Assembly: GCF_025717045.1 (NCBI RefSeq)
Contig: NZ_JAOVZN010000006.1
Location: 708,269 to 772,268 of the forward strand
Direction: 5' to 3'
Length of the DNA: 64,000 bases
Source of the DNA: Flavobacterium sp. SH_e
GTDB lineage: Bacteria > Bacteroidota > Bacteroidia > Flavobacteriales > Flavobacteriaceae
Part shown: in pieces, positions 34,607 through 43,122 of the stretch
Numbering within the stretch: position 1 is the first letter of the stretch
Layout: every line of letters starts with the position of its first letter
Translations under genes and position numbers: made by a program
Notes under the pieces: model-generated
Told to the model about the DNA's origin: nothing
What the model saw: only the letters and a program-made list of their open reading frames with translations
The model's database searches: none

Positions 34607-37180
34607 TTAGAATGGATAATTTATTCCAAAATTTAAAACAGAGTGTCCAAAATTGTATTCTTTAAACCATCTATCTCCCTTCTCATGCGCTGGATTATAG
34701 GTCTTAAAGCCTAAATCTAAACGAACAACAAAAAAGCTTAAATCGTATCTTAAACCAAATCCTGTACCCAAAGCAATTTCACCTAAATCGTTTAAGTTGT
34801 CAAATCTTGCTTTCGAATCTATGACATTATCGAGTACATTCCATATATTTCCGGCGTCTGCAAAGAGCGCTCCTTTCACATCTCCGAAAATTTTGAAGCG
34901 ATATTCTAAACTCGCCGCTATTTTCATATTGGCCTCATTAAAGTCGTTTATAGCATTTGTGCTTCCAGGTCCTAAAGCATAAGGTTGCCAAGCACGATTA
35001 TCGTTAGAACCTCCTCCGTAATAACTTCGTGAAAACGGAATATAATTTGAATTTCCAAACGGAATTGCAATTCCAAAGAAACTTCGAACCGCTAAAACTT
35101 TTTCTTTCCCAAAATCCCAATGCTTGATATAATCAAATTCAGTTTTTATATATTCTGAATACTCTAGGTTAAAGATTTCGTAATTTCCTTTAGAATTTTT
35201 TTGAAGGTTTCCAATTTCCGAAACCACAGATAATAATGTACCTGCCGATTCTATTTTTGTTCTGAATTGGTAGAAATTATTATCGGCCAAATCTTTTTTA
35301 GTTGTTTTGGTAAAAGAATAACTGGTTGCTAGAATGAAATCATTTTCAGTCAGACGAACCCTTCTTTCTTCAATGCTTTCAACTTCTTGATATTGTGAAT
35401 CAGCAGATGTTAAAGCGGTTTGTCCTGTTAAAACATCATTAGTAAATCCTGTTGTTCCTTTAGGTATAGTAAGATCTTTTCTCGCTTGTTCTTCTGTTGT
35501 ATCTCCCCAGTTAATTGGGTTAACATTGTAATCTTTTCCAATTCCATTCAAGTCATCATAAGAAGATGTATAGACATTAAAGTAATTGTCTGGATTTAAG
35601 TTGCGAACAAATTGTGCATTTAATAATTCTAGTTTCGCTGTATTATGGCGCTTTGGAGTCCAGTTATATGAAATACCTCCCGTAAAGTTTTCTTTATCCA
35701 AACCAATATTTCGCTGCTTAGAAAAACCTGAAGTAATCGAGGTGTAAGGAATCATACTTTTTGGAATAATTTTTTCTGTTCCGAAAGGCAGTAGAATTCT
35801 TGGAAAATTCAGTTTTAAATCTAGACCATATTCAGAAACATTGAAAAAATTATTGTTTGGATTTGCCATATCTCTAGAAGAACCCACGTTTAAACGAGCT
35901 GAAATTTCGAGAGTTTCAGCACGGTTAAATACATTTCGAATGGTTTCAGAAACACTAGCACCAATTCCGAAATCCTGAATATTAGAATGTGTCAAGTCAA
36001 GCGTAGCACCAAAACTGTATTTTTTTCTTGGCGTTAAATAAACATTGGCAATAAGTGATTGCGCTGTAGAATCTCTTTTGTCTACTTCATATTGTATAGA
36101 AGGGTAGTTGAAGATTCTTAAATTATTTAAATATCGAGAAGAAAGTGTTGTTCTAAAATCGGCATAAGTACTTCCCTTTGTAATAAAAATAGCATCGGTT
36201 ATAGCGCGTGGTTTGTATTTTAGTGTTTTATAGCTGTATAAATTAAAGTTGTTGTAGGAAACACTATCAGTTGGTTTTTTCTTAGAATTTGCAGCAGAAT
36301 AATCGGTATAAATATTTACATCGCTTATTGTGTATAATTTAAAAGGTTCTGTACGGCTAGAATCTCTTTCTTGTATGGTGTTGTTGTTTATAATCAAAGT
36401 GACATCTGCCTTTGCTTTTTTGCCAATGGTATCAATGTCATAAGTCACATAAGTAGGTTGAAAATAGTAAGCACCGTGATTTCTAAAATAAGTTGTAATA
36501 CGGTTTTTTTCCTCTTCAAAATCAGTAGTTTTGTATTGATTTCCAGATTTTAATAAAGAAGGTTCGTTATTAGTTCTATATAATGAGTCTAATGCAGGAG
36601 TCATTATTTTAGTTCTAATAGTATCTAATTTGTAAGCTGGCCCTGTAGTGATATTATAATTTATTGCAGCTCTCTTTTTTCCAACCGTATCAATAGTATA
36701 ATCGGTTTGAACATTAAAATAGCCATTATTAAAATAATAATATTTTAAGCGCAATAATGATTTTCTGGTTTTTGAAGTGTCAATAATTACGGGTGGTTCA
36801 CCAGTATTTTTCAAAAATTCGTGAATTCCTTTATAGTAAAAAGACTGTCCAAGGCGATCTACTTGTTTAGCAGAAAATATTTTGGACATTCGTTCATACT
36901 TTCCGGGATTATTTTTGAATTTTGCCTGATAAGTAGAATCCGGATTTAAATTGGCTAAATTGTATAAATTCAAACGAAGCTTGTAACCTAATAATTTACC
37001 ATTTGGTTTTTGGTACATTTGATTAGAAGCTGTTTCATCATTTGTAGATTTTCCGTTAACTAAAATATTATTTTTTACAAGAAGACTTTTTCCATCGGGA
37101 ACTCTTTTTACGGCATTACAAGCGCAAATTAATATTGCTATTAGAAGAAATGCTATTATTTTTGTGGAATTATTTTTCAA
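34607..37180 (-). CDS. tamL: Translocation and assembly module lipoprotein TamL (BamA/TamA family)
   Basis: Outer-membrane Omp85-family protein of 857 residues with a lipoprotein signal (IAILICACNAVKRVPDG, Cys at about 20), which distinguishes TamL of Bacteroidota from TamA. The N-terminal half has POTRA-type repeats (about 40-330, for example YFNNGYFNVQTDYTID and YFRNHGAYYFQPTYVTYD), the C-terminal half a barrel with the family motif GGGSNDNRAWQPYALGPGS and terminal GINYPF. With TamB (not in this window) it is thought to insert or supply lipids to the outer membrane. It is divergent from the RNA methyltransferase. Confidence 0.9.
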   Translation of the reverse strand: MKNNSTKIIAFLLIAILICACNAVKRVPDGKSLLVKNNILVNGKSTNDETASNQMYQKPNGKLLGYKLRLNLYNLANLNPDSTYQAKFKNNPGKYERMSKIFSAKQVDRLGQSFYYKGIHEFLKNTGEPPVIIDTSKTRKSLLRLKYYYFNNGYFNVQTDYTIDTVGKKRAAINYNITTGPAYKLDTIRTKIMTPALDSLYRTNNEPSLLKSGNQYKTTDFEEEKNRITTYFRNHGAYYFQPTYVTYDIDTIGKKAKADVTLIINNNTIQERDSSRTEPFKLYTISDVNIYTDYSAANSKKKPTDSVSYNNFNLYSYKTLKYKPRAITDAIFITKGSTYADFRTTLSSRYLNNLRIFNYPSIQYEVDKRDSTAQSLIANVYLTPRKKYSFGATLDLTHSNIQDFGIGASVSETIRNVFNRAETLEISARLNVGSSRDMANPNNNFFNVSEYGLDLKLNFPRILLPFGTEKIIPKSMIPYTSITSGFSKQRNIGLDKENFTGGISYNWTPKRHNTAKLELLNAQFVRNLNPDNYFNVYTSSYDDLNGIGKDYNVNPINWGDTTEEQARKDLTIPKGTTGFTNDVLTGQTALTSADSQYQEVESIEERRVRLTENDFILATSYSFTKTTKKDLADNNFYQFRTKIESAGTLLSVVSEIGNLQKNSKGNYEIFNLEYSEYIKTEFDYIKHWDFGKEKVLAVRSFFGIAIPFGNSNYIPFSRSYYGGGSNDNRAWQPYALGPGSTNAINDFNEANMKIAASLEYRFKIFGDVKGALFADAGNIWNVLDNVIDSKARFDNLNDLGEIALGTGFGLRYDLSFFVVRLDLGFKTYNPAHEKGDRWFKEYNFGHSVLNFGINYPF

Positions 37181-37217
37181 GTGTTTTTTAATATTTAATT
37201 CAAAAGTACATTATTTT

Positions 37218-37946
37218 ATGGTTAGTAAAAACCAAATAAAGCTTATCTCAAGTTTACATCAAAAAAAGCAGCGTTTTGCTAATCAATTATTTTTTGCTGA
37301 AGGAGTAAAAGTAATTCAAGAATTGCTGCAATCCAATTTTGAATTAGAACATTTATACACTACATTAAATGATTTCGAGGCGGTTCACGCTTCAAAACGA
37401 ACTCTTATTAATGAACAAGAACTGAAAAAAATAAGTGCTTTGTCGACTCCAAATTCTTGTTTGGCAGTTTTTAAAATTCCAGCCGAAAAGAAAATAATCG
37501 ATTCGGGTTTAATTTTAGCTTTAGACGATATTAGAGACCCAGGGAATCTAGGGACTATTTTGCGTCTGTGTGATTGGTTTGGTATAAAGCAGGTAATCTG
37601 TTCTAAAGAAACAGTAGATATTTACAACCCAAAAGTGGTACAAGCGACAATGGGTTCAATTACCAGAGTAAATGTAAGTTATGTTGATTTAAAACTTTTC
37701 CTTGCTCAAACTAAACTGCCAGTTTTGGGAACTTTTATGGATGGAGAAAATATTTATCAATCAAAATTACCAAACGATGGTATCATTATTATGGGTAATG
37801 AAGCCAACGGTATTTCAGAAGAGATTGAAAAAACTGTAACCAGCCGTCTTACAATTCCTAGGTTTGGAGAGCTTCAAAAAACCGAAAGTTTAAATGTAGC
37901 TACCGCAACAGCAATTATTCTTAGTGAATTTAAACGAAATAGTTGA
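37218..37946 (+). CDS. TrmH/SpoU-family RNA 2'-O-methyltransferase
   Basis: The start at 37218 (MVSKNQIKLISSLHQKK) is preferred over 37164, which lies inside tamL's 5' end. The 242 residues have the substrate-binding N-terminal domain (QRFANQLFFAEGVKVIQELL) and the knotted SAM domain with the three SPOUT motifs: DIRDPGNLGTILRLCDWFG, MGNEANGIS, and IPRFGELQKTESLNVATATAI. It methylates a ribose in rRNA or tRNA; the position is not known. Confidence 0.92.
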   Translation: MVSKNQIKLISSLHQKKQRFANQLFFAEGVKVIQELLQSNFELEHLYTTLNDFEAVHASKRTLINEQELKKISALSTPNSCLAVFKIPAEKKIIDSGLILALDDIRDPGNLGTILRLCDWFGIKQVICSKETVDIYNPKVVQATMGSITRVNVSYVDLKLFLAQTKLPVLGTFMDGENIYQSKLPNDGIIIMGNEANGISEEIEKTVTSRLTIPRFGELQKTESLNVATATAIILSEFKRNS

Positions 37947-37955
37947 GATTTTGTT

Positions 37956-38678
37956 TTAATGAAAAGTGAAATTTATTAAAATCGCTCTTGATTTCATTGA
38001 ATCGATGTTGTCTGTATAAGGGCTAACAGGGTGCTCTGGCGTTACGTTATCACGAATTAATTCATCTGTAATACCAAACATACCTCTAACAGAAGGAGAA
38101 AAAATAAAATATTCAGTAAAGATATCAATTCCAAAACCTACTTCATAAGCTGCGGTCCATTGTTTTACTCTGAATTTTTGCTGCCAGTTATCGTCTTGAG
38201 ATTTAGCATTGCTCGATAAATTCAAAGTGGTAGACATACCGCCAACCAAGTAAGGACGGATGTTTCCTGTACGTAAGGCAGAAAATTTCAATAATAAAGG
38301 GAAGTGAATATAAGTACTATTTACTTCTCTTAAATAGTCGGTTTCTGAGCTTCCTACGCCAGGAAAATAAAGATCACGTTTAGTATAATACAGCCCAGGT
38401 TCAAAACGAAGGTTAATGTATTCCTGTAATCTTAAATCGGCTACAACACCAACATTAAAACCCGTAGTTTTTTTTACCTGAATATCTTGTTGTACAGGGG
38501 TTTTGTAATCAAATTTAAAGTCGAAACTATTAAAACCTAGATAATATCCAAAGTAAATACGCTGCTTTTGCCAGTTTTCAAGGTTAATAATAGGGTCCTT
38601 ACTAAATAAATTTTTAGCAAATTGTGCGTGGCCTTTTGCCGCTAAGACTAATAAAAATAAGATTACAGCTTTTTTCAT
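37956..38678 (-). CDS. sprT: Type IX secretion/gliding protein PorT/SprT
   Basis: A 240-residue outer-membrane beta-barrel protein; start at 38678 gives signal peptide MKKAVILFLLVLAAKGHAQ, 1 base after the ubiE stop. Beta-strand pattern with YFGYYLGFNSFDFKFDY, LRFEPGLYYTKRDLYF and a C-terminal aromatic end (ILINFTFH). PorT/SprT is needed for type IX secretion and gliding motility. I call it from its length, barrel type and position next to ubiE, a pairing I associate with Flavobacteriia; another PorT-family porin is the alternative. Confidence 0.8.
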   Translation of the reverse strand: MKKAVILFLLVLAAKGHAQFAKNLFSKDPIINLENWQKQRIYFGYYLGFNSFDFKFDYKTPVQQDIQVKKTTGFNVGVVADLRLQEYINLRFEPGLYYTKRDLYFPGVGSSETDYLREVNSTYIHFPLLLKFSALRTGNIRPYLVGGMSTTLNLSSNAKSQDDNWQQKFRVKQWTAAYEVGFGIDIFTEYFIFSPSVRGMFGITDELIRDNVTPEHPVSPYTDNIDSMKSRAILINFTFH

Positions 38679-38679
38679 A

Positions 38680-39411
38680 CTATTTTTTAGATGCAGAATA
38701 AATCGTTGCGACACCAAAAGTTTGAGGCATTGCCACAACATCTATAAACCCAGTTTTTCTTAAAATATTGTTCAGGGCTTCTCCATAAGGAAAAGCAGCA
38801 GCTGATTCAGATAAATAGCCATATGCATCATTATCTTTAGAAAATAATTTACCGATTAACGGAAGTATATTTTTGCTGTAGAAATTATAACCTTGTTTGT
38901 AAGGGAATTTATCCGGAACAGAAGTTTCTAATATAACAAAAACACCATTTGGCTTCAGAACTCTTAAGATTTCTGCAAAACCTTTTTCAAGATTTTCAAA
39001 ATTTCTAACACCAAATCCAACTGTGATAGCGTCAAAATAGTTATCCTCAAAAGGCATATTTTCAGAATCACCTAAAACTAATTCAATAACATTTGAAAGC
39101 TTTTTTTCTTCGACTTTCTTTTTTCCAACTTCAAGCATTCCTGCTGAAATATCCAATCCAATAATTTTTTCGGCATTGGTTTGTGAAAGTAAAATTGCTA
39201 AATCTCCAGTTCCTGTTGCAATATCAAGAATAACTTTTGGTTTTTTGTCTGATACAATTTTTAATACTTTTTTACGCCATTTAACGTCAATACCAAATGA
39301 GATTACACGATTCAAATTGTCGTAATTCCCAGAAATGGTGTCAAACATTTGGGTTACTTGCTCTTTTTTACCTAAGGAAGAGTCTTTATACGGAGTTATT
39401 TTTTCAGACAT
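38680..39411 (-). CDS. ubiE: Demethylmenaquinone methyltransferase (UbiE/MenG)
   Basis: SAM-dependent methyltransferase for the last step of menaquinone synthesis, 243 residues. Motifs: [23 protein letters not shown] motif [26 protein letters not shown], and signature segments [21 protein letters not shown] and [15 protein letters not shown]. Bacteroidota use menaquinone, so the menaquinone role is the safer label. A TATATTTG -7 box lies 15 bases upstream. Confidence 0.96.
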   Translation of the reverse strand: MSEKITPYKDSSLGKKEQVTQMFDTISGNYDNLNRVISFGIDVKWRKKVLKIVSDKKPKVILDIATGTGDLAILLSQTNAEKIIGLDISAGMLEVGKKKVEEKKLSNVIELVLGDSENMPFEDNYFDAITVGFGVRNFENLEKGFAEILRVLKPNGVFVILETSVPDKFPYKQGYNFYSKNILPLIGKLFSKDNDAYGYLSESAAAFPYGEALNNILRKTGFIDVVAMPQTFGVATIYSASKK

Positions 39412-39425
39412 TTTTTTTATTTAGG

Positions 39426-39433
39426 CAAATATA
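39426..39433 (-). promoter_or_regulatory. -7 box before ubiE
   Basis: TATATTTG on the minus strand matches TAnnTTTG and lies 15 bases before the ATG; upstream TTG element not seen. Confidence 0.5.
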
Positions 39434-39604
39434 AACAATCTACTTTAACTGTAATTGAGTTTTTTAATTTGTAAAATAAATGTTTTGGAAGATTTATATT
39501 AAAGTTAGAAAATACGATATTTTAAGCATCCCTAAATCTAGGTATTTTGTCAAAATCACTAAAAGTTGGTATTGCCTGTCGTGTCTTTTATGAGCAACTT
39601 TGCT

Positions 39605-39673
39605 AAAGTAAAAATGATTAAAGTTTTAATGATTGGTAGTGCCAATGACTTAAACAAATGATTACTTTTTTTG
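39605..39673 (+). ncRNA. Candidate small structured RNA
   Basis: A nested fold: outer stem AAAGTAA (39605-39611) with TTACTTT (39662-39668), inner stem GTTT(T)AA (39623-39629) with TTAAAC (39650-39655), and apical ATTGG/CCAAT with a 5-base loop, followed by a T run. A promoter-like TTG-N20-CAACTTTG sits directly upstream (39572-39602), with the same -7 variant as the first Met/Cys leader promoter. No match to tmRNA, RNase P or SRP RNA was recognised. Stems are AT-rich, so this stays tentative. Confidence 0.3.
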
Positions 39674-39956
39674 CGCTGGTAATTCATTTGTTCATGAAAG
39701 AGTTTTGTAAAGTATTGTTCTTGGGGGGAAATACTATTTTAAAGTGCAAAGTACGTTCTTAGGATTAAATTTGTTTTTGGAAATTTTAATTTTCTGCCTT
39801 TAATATCTTAGTGGTATTTGTTATTAAAGGCGTTTTGAGATTTAGGTCTCAATAACATTAAATGTTATTCAGTTTTACAAGTGTTCTTAACATTTGTGAT
39901 TTTTAAACAAACACTTTTTCTTGAGAGAGTCAGGTCTAAAAAAAATCAATCGTTTT
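39674..39956. other. Gene-free stretch with short hairpins
   Basis: Rest of the 580-base gap between ubiE and folA. No believable frame. Three small inverted repeats follow each other: GAGATTTAGGTCTC (39837-39850), AATAACATTAAATGTTATT (39851-39869) and ACAAGTGTTCTTAACATTTGT (39877-39897). They may belong to an untranslated transcript that ends at the terminator at 39957-39990. Confidence 0.4.
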
Positions 39957-39990
39957 AAAAACATCCTCCCTAATAAGAGGATGTTTTTTA
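39957..39990. terminator. Bidirectional terminator after folA
   Basis: AAAACATCCTC and GAGGATGTTTT form an 11-bp stem; T-rich on the plus side and adequate on the minus side. It lies 2-4 bases beyond the folA stop. Confidence 0.85.
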
Positions 39991-39991
39991 T

Positions 39992-40474
39992 TTATTTTCT
40001 AATGTAAGTTTCATACGTATAATCATAAAGATGTTTTTCGTCTTTATAATTTTCTTCAGATTCTACCAGAATCCATTCGCTTTTATTAATTTTTGGAAAG
40101 AAAGCATCTGCATCAAAAGTGTGGTGAACTTTTGTTAATTCAATAATATCAGTAAACGGAAGAGCAAGATTGTAGATTTCTCCGCCTCCTATAATGTAGC
40201 TATCATCATTTTCAGGGCAAATAGCAATTGCTTTTTCAATGCTATCTACTACAATACATCCTTCAGGGTTATAATTTTCTTGGCGAGAAATTACAATATG
40301 AACTCGATCAGGTAATGGTTTGGGAAAACTTTCGAAGGTTTTTCTGCCCATAATAATATGATGACCTGTAGTAAGCGATTTAAATCTTTTGAAATCATTT
40401 GGCAAATGCCATACTAATTCATTATTTTTTCCAAGCGCATTATTTTCGGCTGCTGCCGCTATCATTATAATCAT
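39992..40474 (-). CDS. folA: Dihydrofolate reductase
   Basis: NADPH-dependent enzyme of folate metabolism, 160 residues. Motifs: IAAAAENNALGKNNELVWHLPNDFKRFK (quoted in part: NNALGKNNELVWHLP), GHHIIMGRKTFESFP, PDRVHIVISR, and YIIGGGEIYNLALP. Two ATG starts 9 bases apart are possible (40474 or 40465). It regenerates tetrahydrofolate used by thymidylate synthase, whose gene lies 1 kb away on the same strand. Confidence 0.97.
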   Translation of the reverse strand: MIIMIAAAAENNALGKNNELVWHLPNDFKRFKSLTTGHHIIMGRKTFESFPKPLPDRVHIVISRQENYNPEGCIVVDSIEKAIAICPENDDSYIIGGGEIYNLALPFTDIIELTKVHHTFDADAFFPKINKSEWILVESEENYKDEKHLYDYTYETYIRK

Positions 40475-40486
40475 GGTATGCTTAAA

Positions 40487-40831
40487 CTAAATTTTATTTT
40501 CATTCTCTTCATTAATAGAAGATTCAAGCTGACTGATTCTTTTTTGCTGTAAAGCAACTAATCTGTCGATTTGTTCTCTTTCCCATTTTTTATTCATAAA
40601 GCGGTCAGTAATATACACTTTTATAAAATGCAGAATAAAAAGGAAAAGCCAGATTGTAATACCCCAGATGCACCAATTTTGAGTTGTACCTTCTCCAAAG
40701 CCAAAAAATTTATTGGCAACAAATAAAAATAAACTTCCTAAAAGGAAAAGAACAAAATGAAAATATAAAACCTTTTTTTGTCTTAATCGGCGCCTTGCGT
40801 ATTCGTATTGTTCGTGTACTTCTTTTTCCAT
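40487..40831 (-). CDS. 2TM domain-containing protein
   Basis: A 114-residue inner-membrane protein with two helices (about 20-42 and 54-75), basic flanks (EYARRRLRQKK) and the FHFVLFLLGSLFLFVANKFFG / WCIWGITIWLFLFILHF pattern of the 2TM domain family, then a C-terminal Glu/Lys-rich helix with WEREQIDRLVALQQKRISQLES. It precedes folA by 12 bases. Function unknown; in other bacteria such domains are sometimes attached to sensor kinases. Confidence 0.82.
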   Translation of the reverse strand: MEKEVHEQYEYARRRLRQKKVLYFHFVLFLLGSLFLFVANKFFGFGEGTTQNWCIWGITIWLFLFILHFIKVYITDRFMNKKWEREQIDRLVALQQKRISQLESSINEENENKI

Positions 40832-41070
40832 AAGATAAAAATGAGATTATAAAGTTAAAATTTATTTTCGAAAGTCAATATTTTGGATGTGGAATATTTG
40901 CTTTAAAAAATTGTAAGAATTTGAATTACAAAATTTTAACCGCATTAAATTGCAGATTAAACGAAAATTACACCCTCTTTTTGTTATTATAATAAATCGG
41001 CTAGAGGAGTAGCGAGTGTTTCGTCGAATTTAATTAATTTTAGGTGTATAAATCTAAAAACGAAATAGTT

Positions 41071-41367
41071 ATGTCTTTAAAGAAACAATTTGTGAAAACG
41101 AAACCAGTATGTAAAGTTACGTTTTCGATAGATGCTAAAGATGCAAGTTCTGCTTCTGTTGTTGGAGATTTCAATAATTGGAATGCGGAAGAAGGTGCTT
41201 TGAGTAAATTGAAAAACGGTACTTTTAAAGCTACTTATGACTTGGTTAAAGATGCTATATACGAATTTAAGTATTTAGTGGATGGGGCTTATGTAAATGA
41301 CCCAGAAGCTGATTCTTATAAATGGAATGATTTTGCTGGAAGTGAAAACAGTGTTTTAGTTGTATAA
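41071..41367 (+). CDS. Isoamylase early-set (CBM48-like) domain protein
   Basis: A 98-residue single-domain protein; start at 41071 (MSLKKQFVKTKP). The glycogen-binding-type fold shows as CKVTFSIDAKDASSASVVGDFNNWN, YEFKYLVDGAYVNDPEADSYKWNDFAGSENSVL (quoted in part: FKYLVDGAYVNDPEA), as in the AMPK/isoamylase N-terminal module. There is no catalytic domain. It may bind alpha-glucans or act as a scaffold; the role is unknown. A terminator follows immediately. Confidence 0.88.
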   Translation: MSLKKQFVKTKPVCKVTFSIDAKDASSASVVGDFNNWNAEEGALSKLKNGTFKATYDLVKDAIYEFKYLVDGAYVNDPEADSYKWNDFAGSENSVLVV

Positions 41368-41370
41368 AAA

Positions 41371-41400
41371 AAATCCGCTTTATATAAAGCGGATTTTTTT
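41371..41400 (+). terminator. Terminator between CBM48-like gene and thyA
   Basis: AAATCCGCTTTA and TAAAGCGGATTT form a 12-bp stem with a 2-base centre, with T run on the plus side and A run on the other; it serves both convergent genes. Confidence 0.88.
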
Positions 41401-41404
41401 GTTT

Positions 41405-42256
41405 TTATACTGCAACACTTCCTTTTATAGCAGGATGCGGATCATAGTCAACAAGAGTGAAATCACCATAATCAAAATCAAAAATGTTTTTAATCTCTGG
41501 ATTTAAAATCATTTTTGGTAATGGTTTTGGTTCTCTTGAAAGTTGTAACTCTAGTTGCTCAAAATGATTGTTGTAAATGTGTGCATCACCAAAAGTGTGA
41601 ATAAAATCGCCAGGCTCTAAGTCGCATACTTGTGCAATCATCATAGTTAACAATGAATAAGAAGCAATGTTAAAAGGAACTCCTAAGAAGATATCTGCAC
41701 TTCGCTGATACAATTGGCAAGATAATTTTCCTTTAGTTTCTCCTTTTTCAAGATCTGGACTTGCCACATAAAACTGAAAAAAGGCATGACATGGAGGCAA
41801 TGCTGCTTTGTTATTGGCCACATTTTCTTCAAAAGATTTTTTAGTATCTGGCAAAACCGAAGGGTTCCATGCAGAAACCAGCATTCTTCTACTATTTGGG
41901 TTTGTCTTTAATTCTTTGATTAATTCAGAAATCTGATCAATTTCTTCACTGTTCCAATTACGCCATTGATGTCCATAAACTGGCCCTAAATCGCCATTAG
42001 AATCAGCCCATTCATCCCAGATTTTTACTCCGTTTTCTTGAAGGTATTTTATATTTGTATCGCCTTTTAAGAACCAAAGCAATTCGTAAATAATCGATTT
42101 TAAATGTAATTTTTTGGTCGTAACCATTGGGAAACCTTCACTTAAATCAAAACGCATTTGGTAGCCAAAAACACTTTTTGTTCCTGTTCCAGTTCGGTCT
42201 CCTTTTTGATTGCCGTTTTCTAAAACGTGTTTTACTAAATCTAAGTATTGTTTCAT
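41405..42256 (-). CDS. thyA: Thymidylate synthase (ThyA)
   Basis: Folate-dependent dTMP-forming enzyme, 283 residues, ThyA type. Motifs: [40 protein letters not shown], and the catalytic Cys in [12 protein letters not shown]; downstream [41 protein letters not shown], and the C-terminal [14 protein letters not shown]. Same strand and neighbourhood as folA, which recycles its by-product dihydrofolate. Confidence 0.98.
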   Translation of the reverse strand: MKQYLDLVKHVLENGNQKGDRTGTGTKSVFGYQMRFDLSEGFPMVTTKKLHLKSIIYELLWFLKGDTNIKYLQENGVKIWDEWADSNGDLGPVYGHQWRNWNSEEIDQISELIKELKTNPNSRRMLVSAWNPSVLPDTKKSFEENVANNKAALPPCHAFFQFYVASPDLEKGETKGKLSCQLYQRSADIFLGVPFNIASYSLLTMMIAQVCDLEPGDFIHTFGDAHIYNNHFEQLELQLSREPKPLPKMILNPEIKNIFDFDYGDFTLVDYDPHPAIKGSVAV

Positions 42257-42260
42257 GTTT

Positions 42261-42327
42261 TGTTTATTCGGTTATTCGTTGTAACTGTTTAATCGATTTA
42301 ACGAATAAACAAATCAACGATTAAACA
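42261..42327. repeat. Interleaved inverted repeats upstream of thyA
   Basis: TGTTTATTCG (42261-42270) pairs with CGAATAAACA (42302-42311), and TGTTTAATCG (42286-42295) with CGATTAAACA (42318-42327). The arms are interleaved and nearly identical, so several alternative folds or a pseudoknot are possible. The block sits between the bifunctional-nuclease stop and the thyA start. Confidence 0.8.
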
Positions 42328-42334
42328 TATACAT

Positions 42335-42958
42335 TTATCTTCTAGAGATTTCGTCTCTAATTTTTGCAGCTTTTTCGTAATCTTCCTGAGAAACGGCTTG
42401 ATCTAAAAGTTCGTTTAATTCTTGTAAAGAATGTTTTGCATAAACGTCTCCAGATTGATTGCTCTCTTCTTCATGTCCAAAAGTTTCGGGATTTGAAAGA
42501 ACGTCATCAATTTCTTGAGCACCAGAATCTGTTTCTGCAGTATTTGATTTTAAATAAATACCTGCTTTGTCCAAAATGTTTTTATAGGTAAAAATTGGAG
42601 CGTTGAATCTCAATGCAAGTGCAATTGCATCAGAAGTTCTAGCATCGATAATTTCTTCAATTTTATCTCTTTCGCAAATTAAGCTAGAGTAAAAAACACC
42701 GTCAACAAGTTTGTGTATAATGACTTGCTTTACCACAATATCAAATCTTTCGGCGAAATTTTTGAATAAATCGTGAGTTAAAGGGCGTGGTGGTTTTATT
42801 TCTTTTTCTAAGGCAATAGCGATTGATTGCGCTTCAAAAGCACCAATTACAATAGGTAATTTTCTTTCGCCATCGACTTCGTTCAAAATTAAGGCATAAG
42901 CGCCATTTTGAGTTTGACTGTATGAAATTCCTTTTATGGATAATTTTACTAGACTCAT
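42335..42958 (-). CDS. Bifunctional nuclease-domain protein with UVR motif
   Basis: A 207-residue protein starting at 42958 (MSLVKLSIKG). The DUF151/bifunctional nuclease domain spans about 1-135 (LPIVIGAFEAQSIAIALE, PRPLTHDLFKN, RTSDAIALALRFNAPIFTY); a C-terminal UvrB/UvrC-type motif at about 175-205 (LNELLDQAVSQEDYEKAAKIRDEI). Members have been reported as nucleases with DNase and RNase activity; the physiological target is unknown. It lies between the etf genes and thyA on the same strand. Confidence 0.92.
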   Translation of the reverse strand: MSLVKLSIKGISYSQTQNGAYALILNEVDGERKLPIVIGAFEAQSIAIALEKEIKPPRPLTHDLFKNFAERFDIVVKQVIIHKLVDGVFYSSLICERDKIEEIIDARTSDAIALALRFNAPIFTYKNILDKAGIYLKSNTAETDSGAQEIDDVLSNPETFGHEEESNQSGDVYAKHSLQELNELLDQAVSQEDYEKAAKIRDEISRR

Positions 42959-43054
42959 ATATGTTTGTAAAACGGGCACTTAGCACCGCATTTTAATACT
43001 TTTTTTGATTGGAAAATAAAGGTGCAATTTTAATCAAAAAATATGGAACAAAAA

Positions 43055-43099
43055 AGCTGCCTTAAAACAAAGATACGATTATCTTGTTTTTAGGCAGCT
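43055..43099 (-). terminator. Terminator of the etfBA operon
   Basis: AGCTGCCT and AGGCAGCT at the base, extended inward by TAAAACAA/TTGTTTTTA and AGATA/TATCT-type pairing, give a long hairpin; T run on the minus strand. It lies 24 bases after the etfA stop. Confidence 0.85.
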
Positions 43100-43122
43100 A
43101 TATTTTTAGAGAGAATTTTAAA

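Noticed and set aside
39412-39991. tmRNA, RNase P RNA or SRP RNA in the ubiE-folA gap
   Set aside because: None of the conserved core sequences (tRNA-like ends, P4 helix strands, SRP tetraloop region) could be found.
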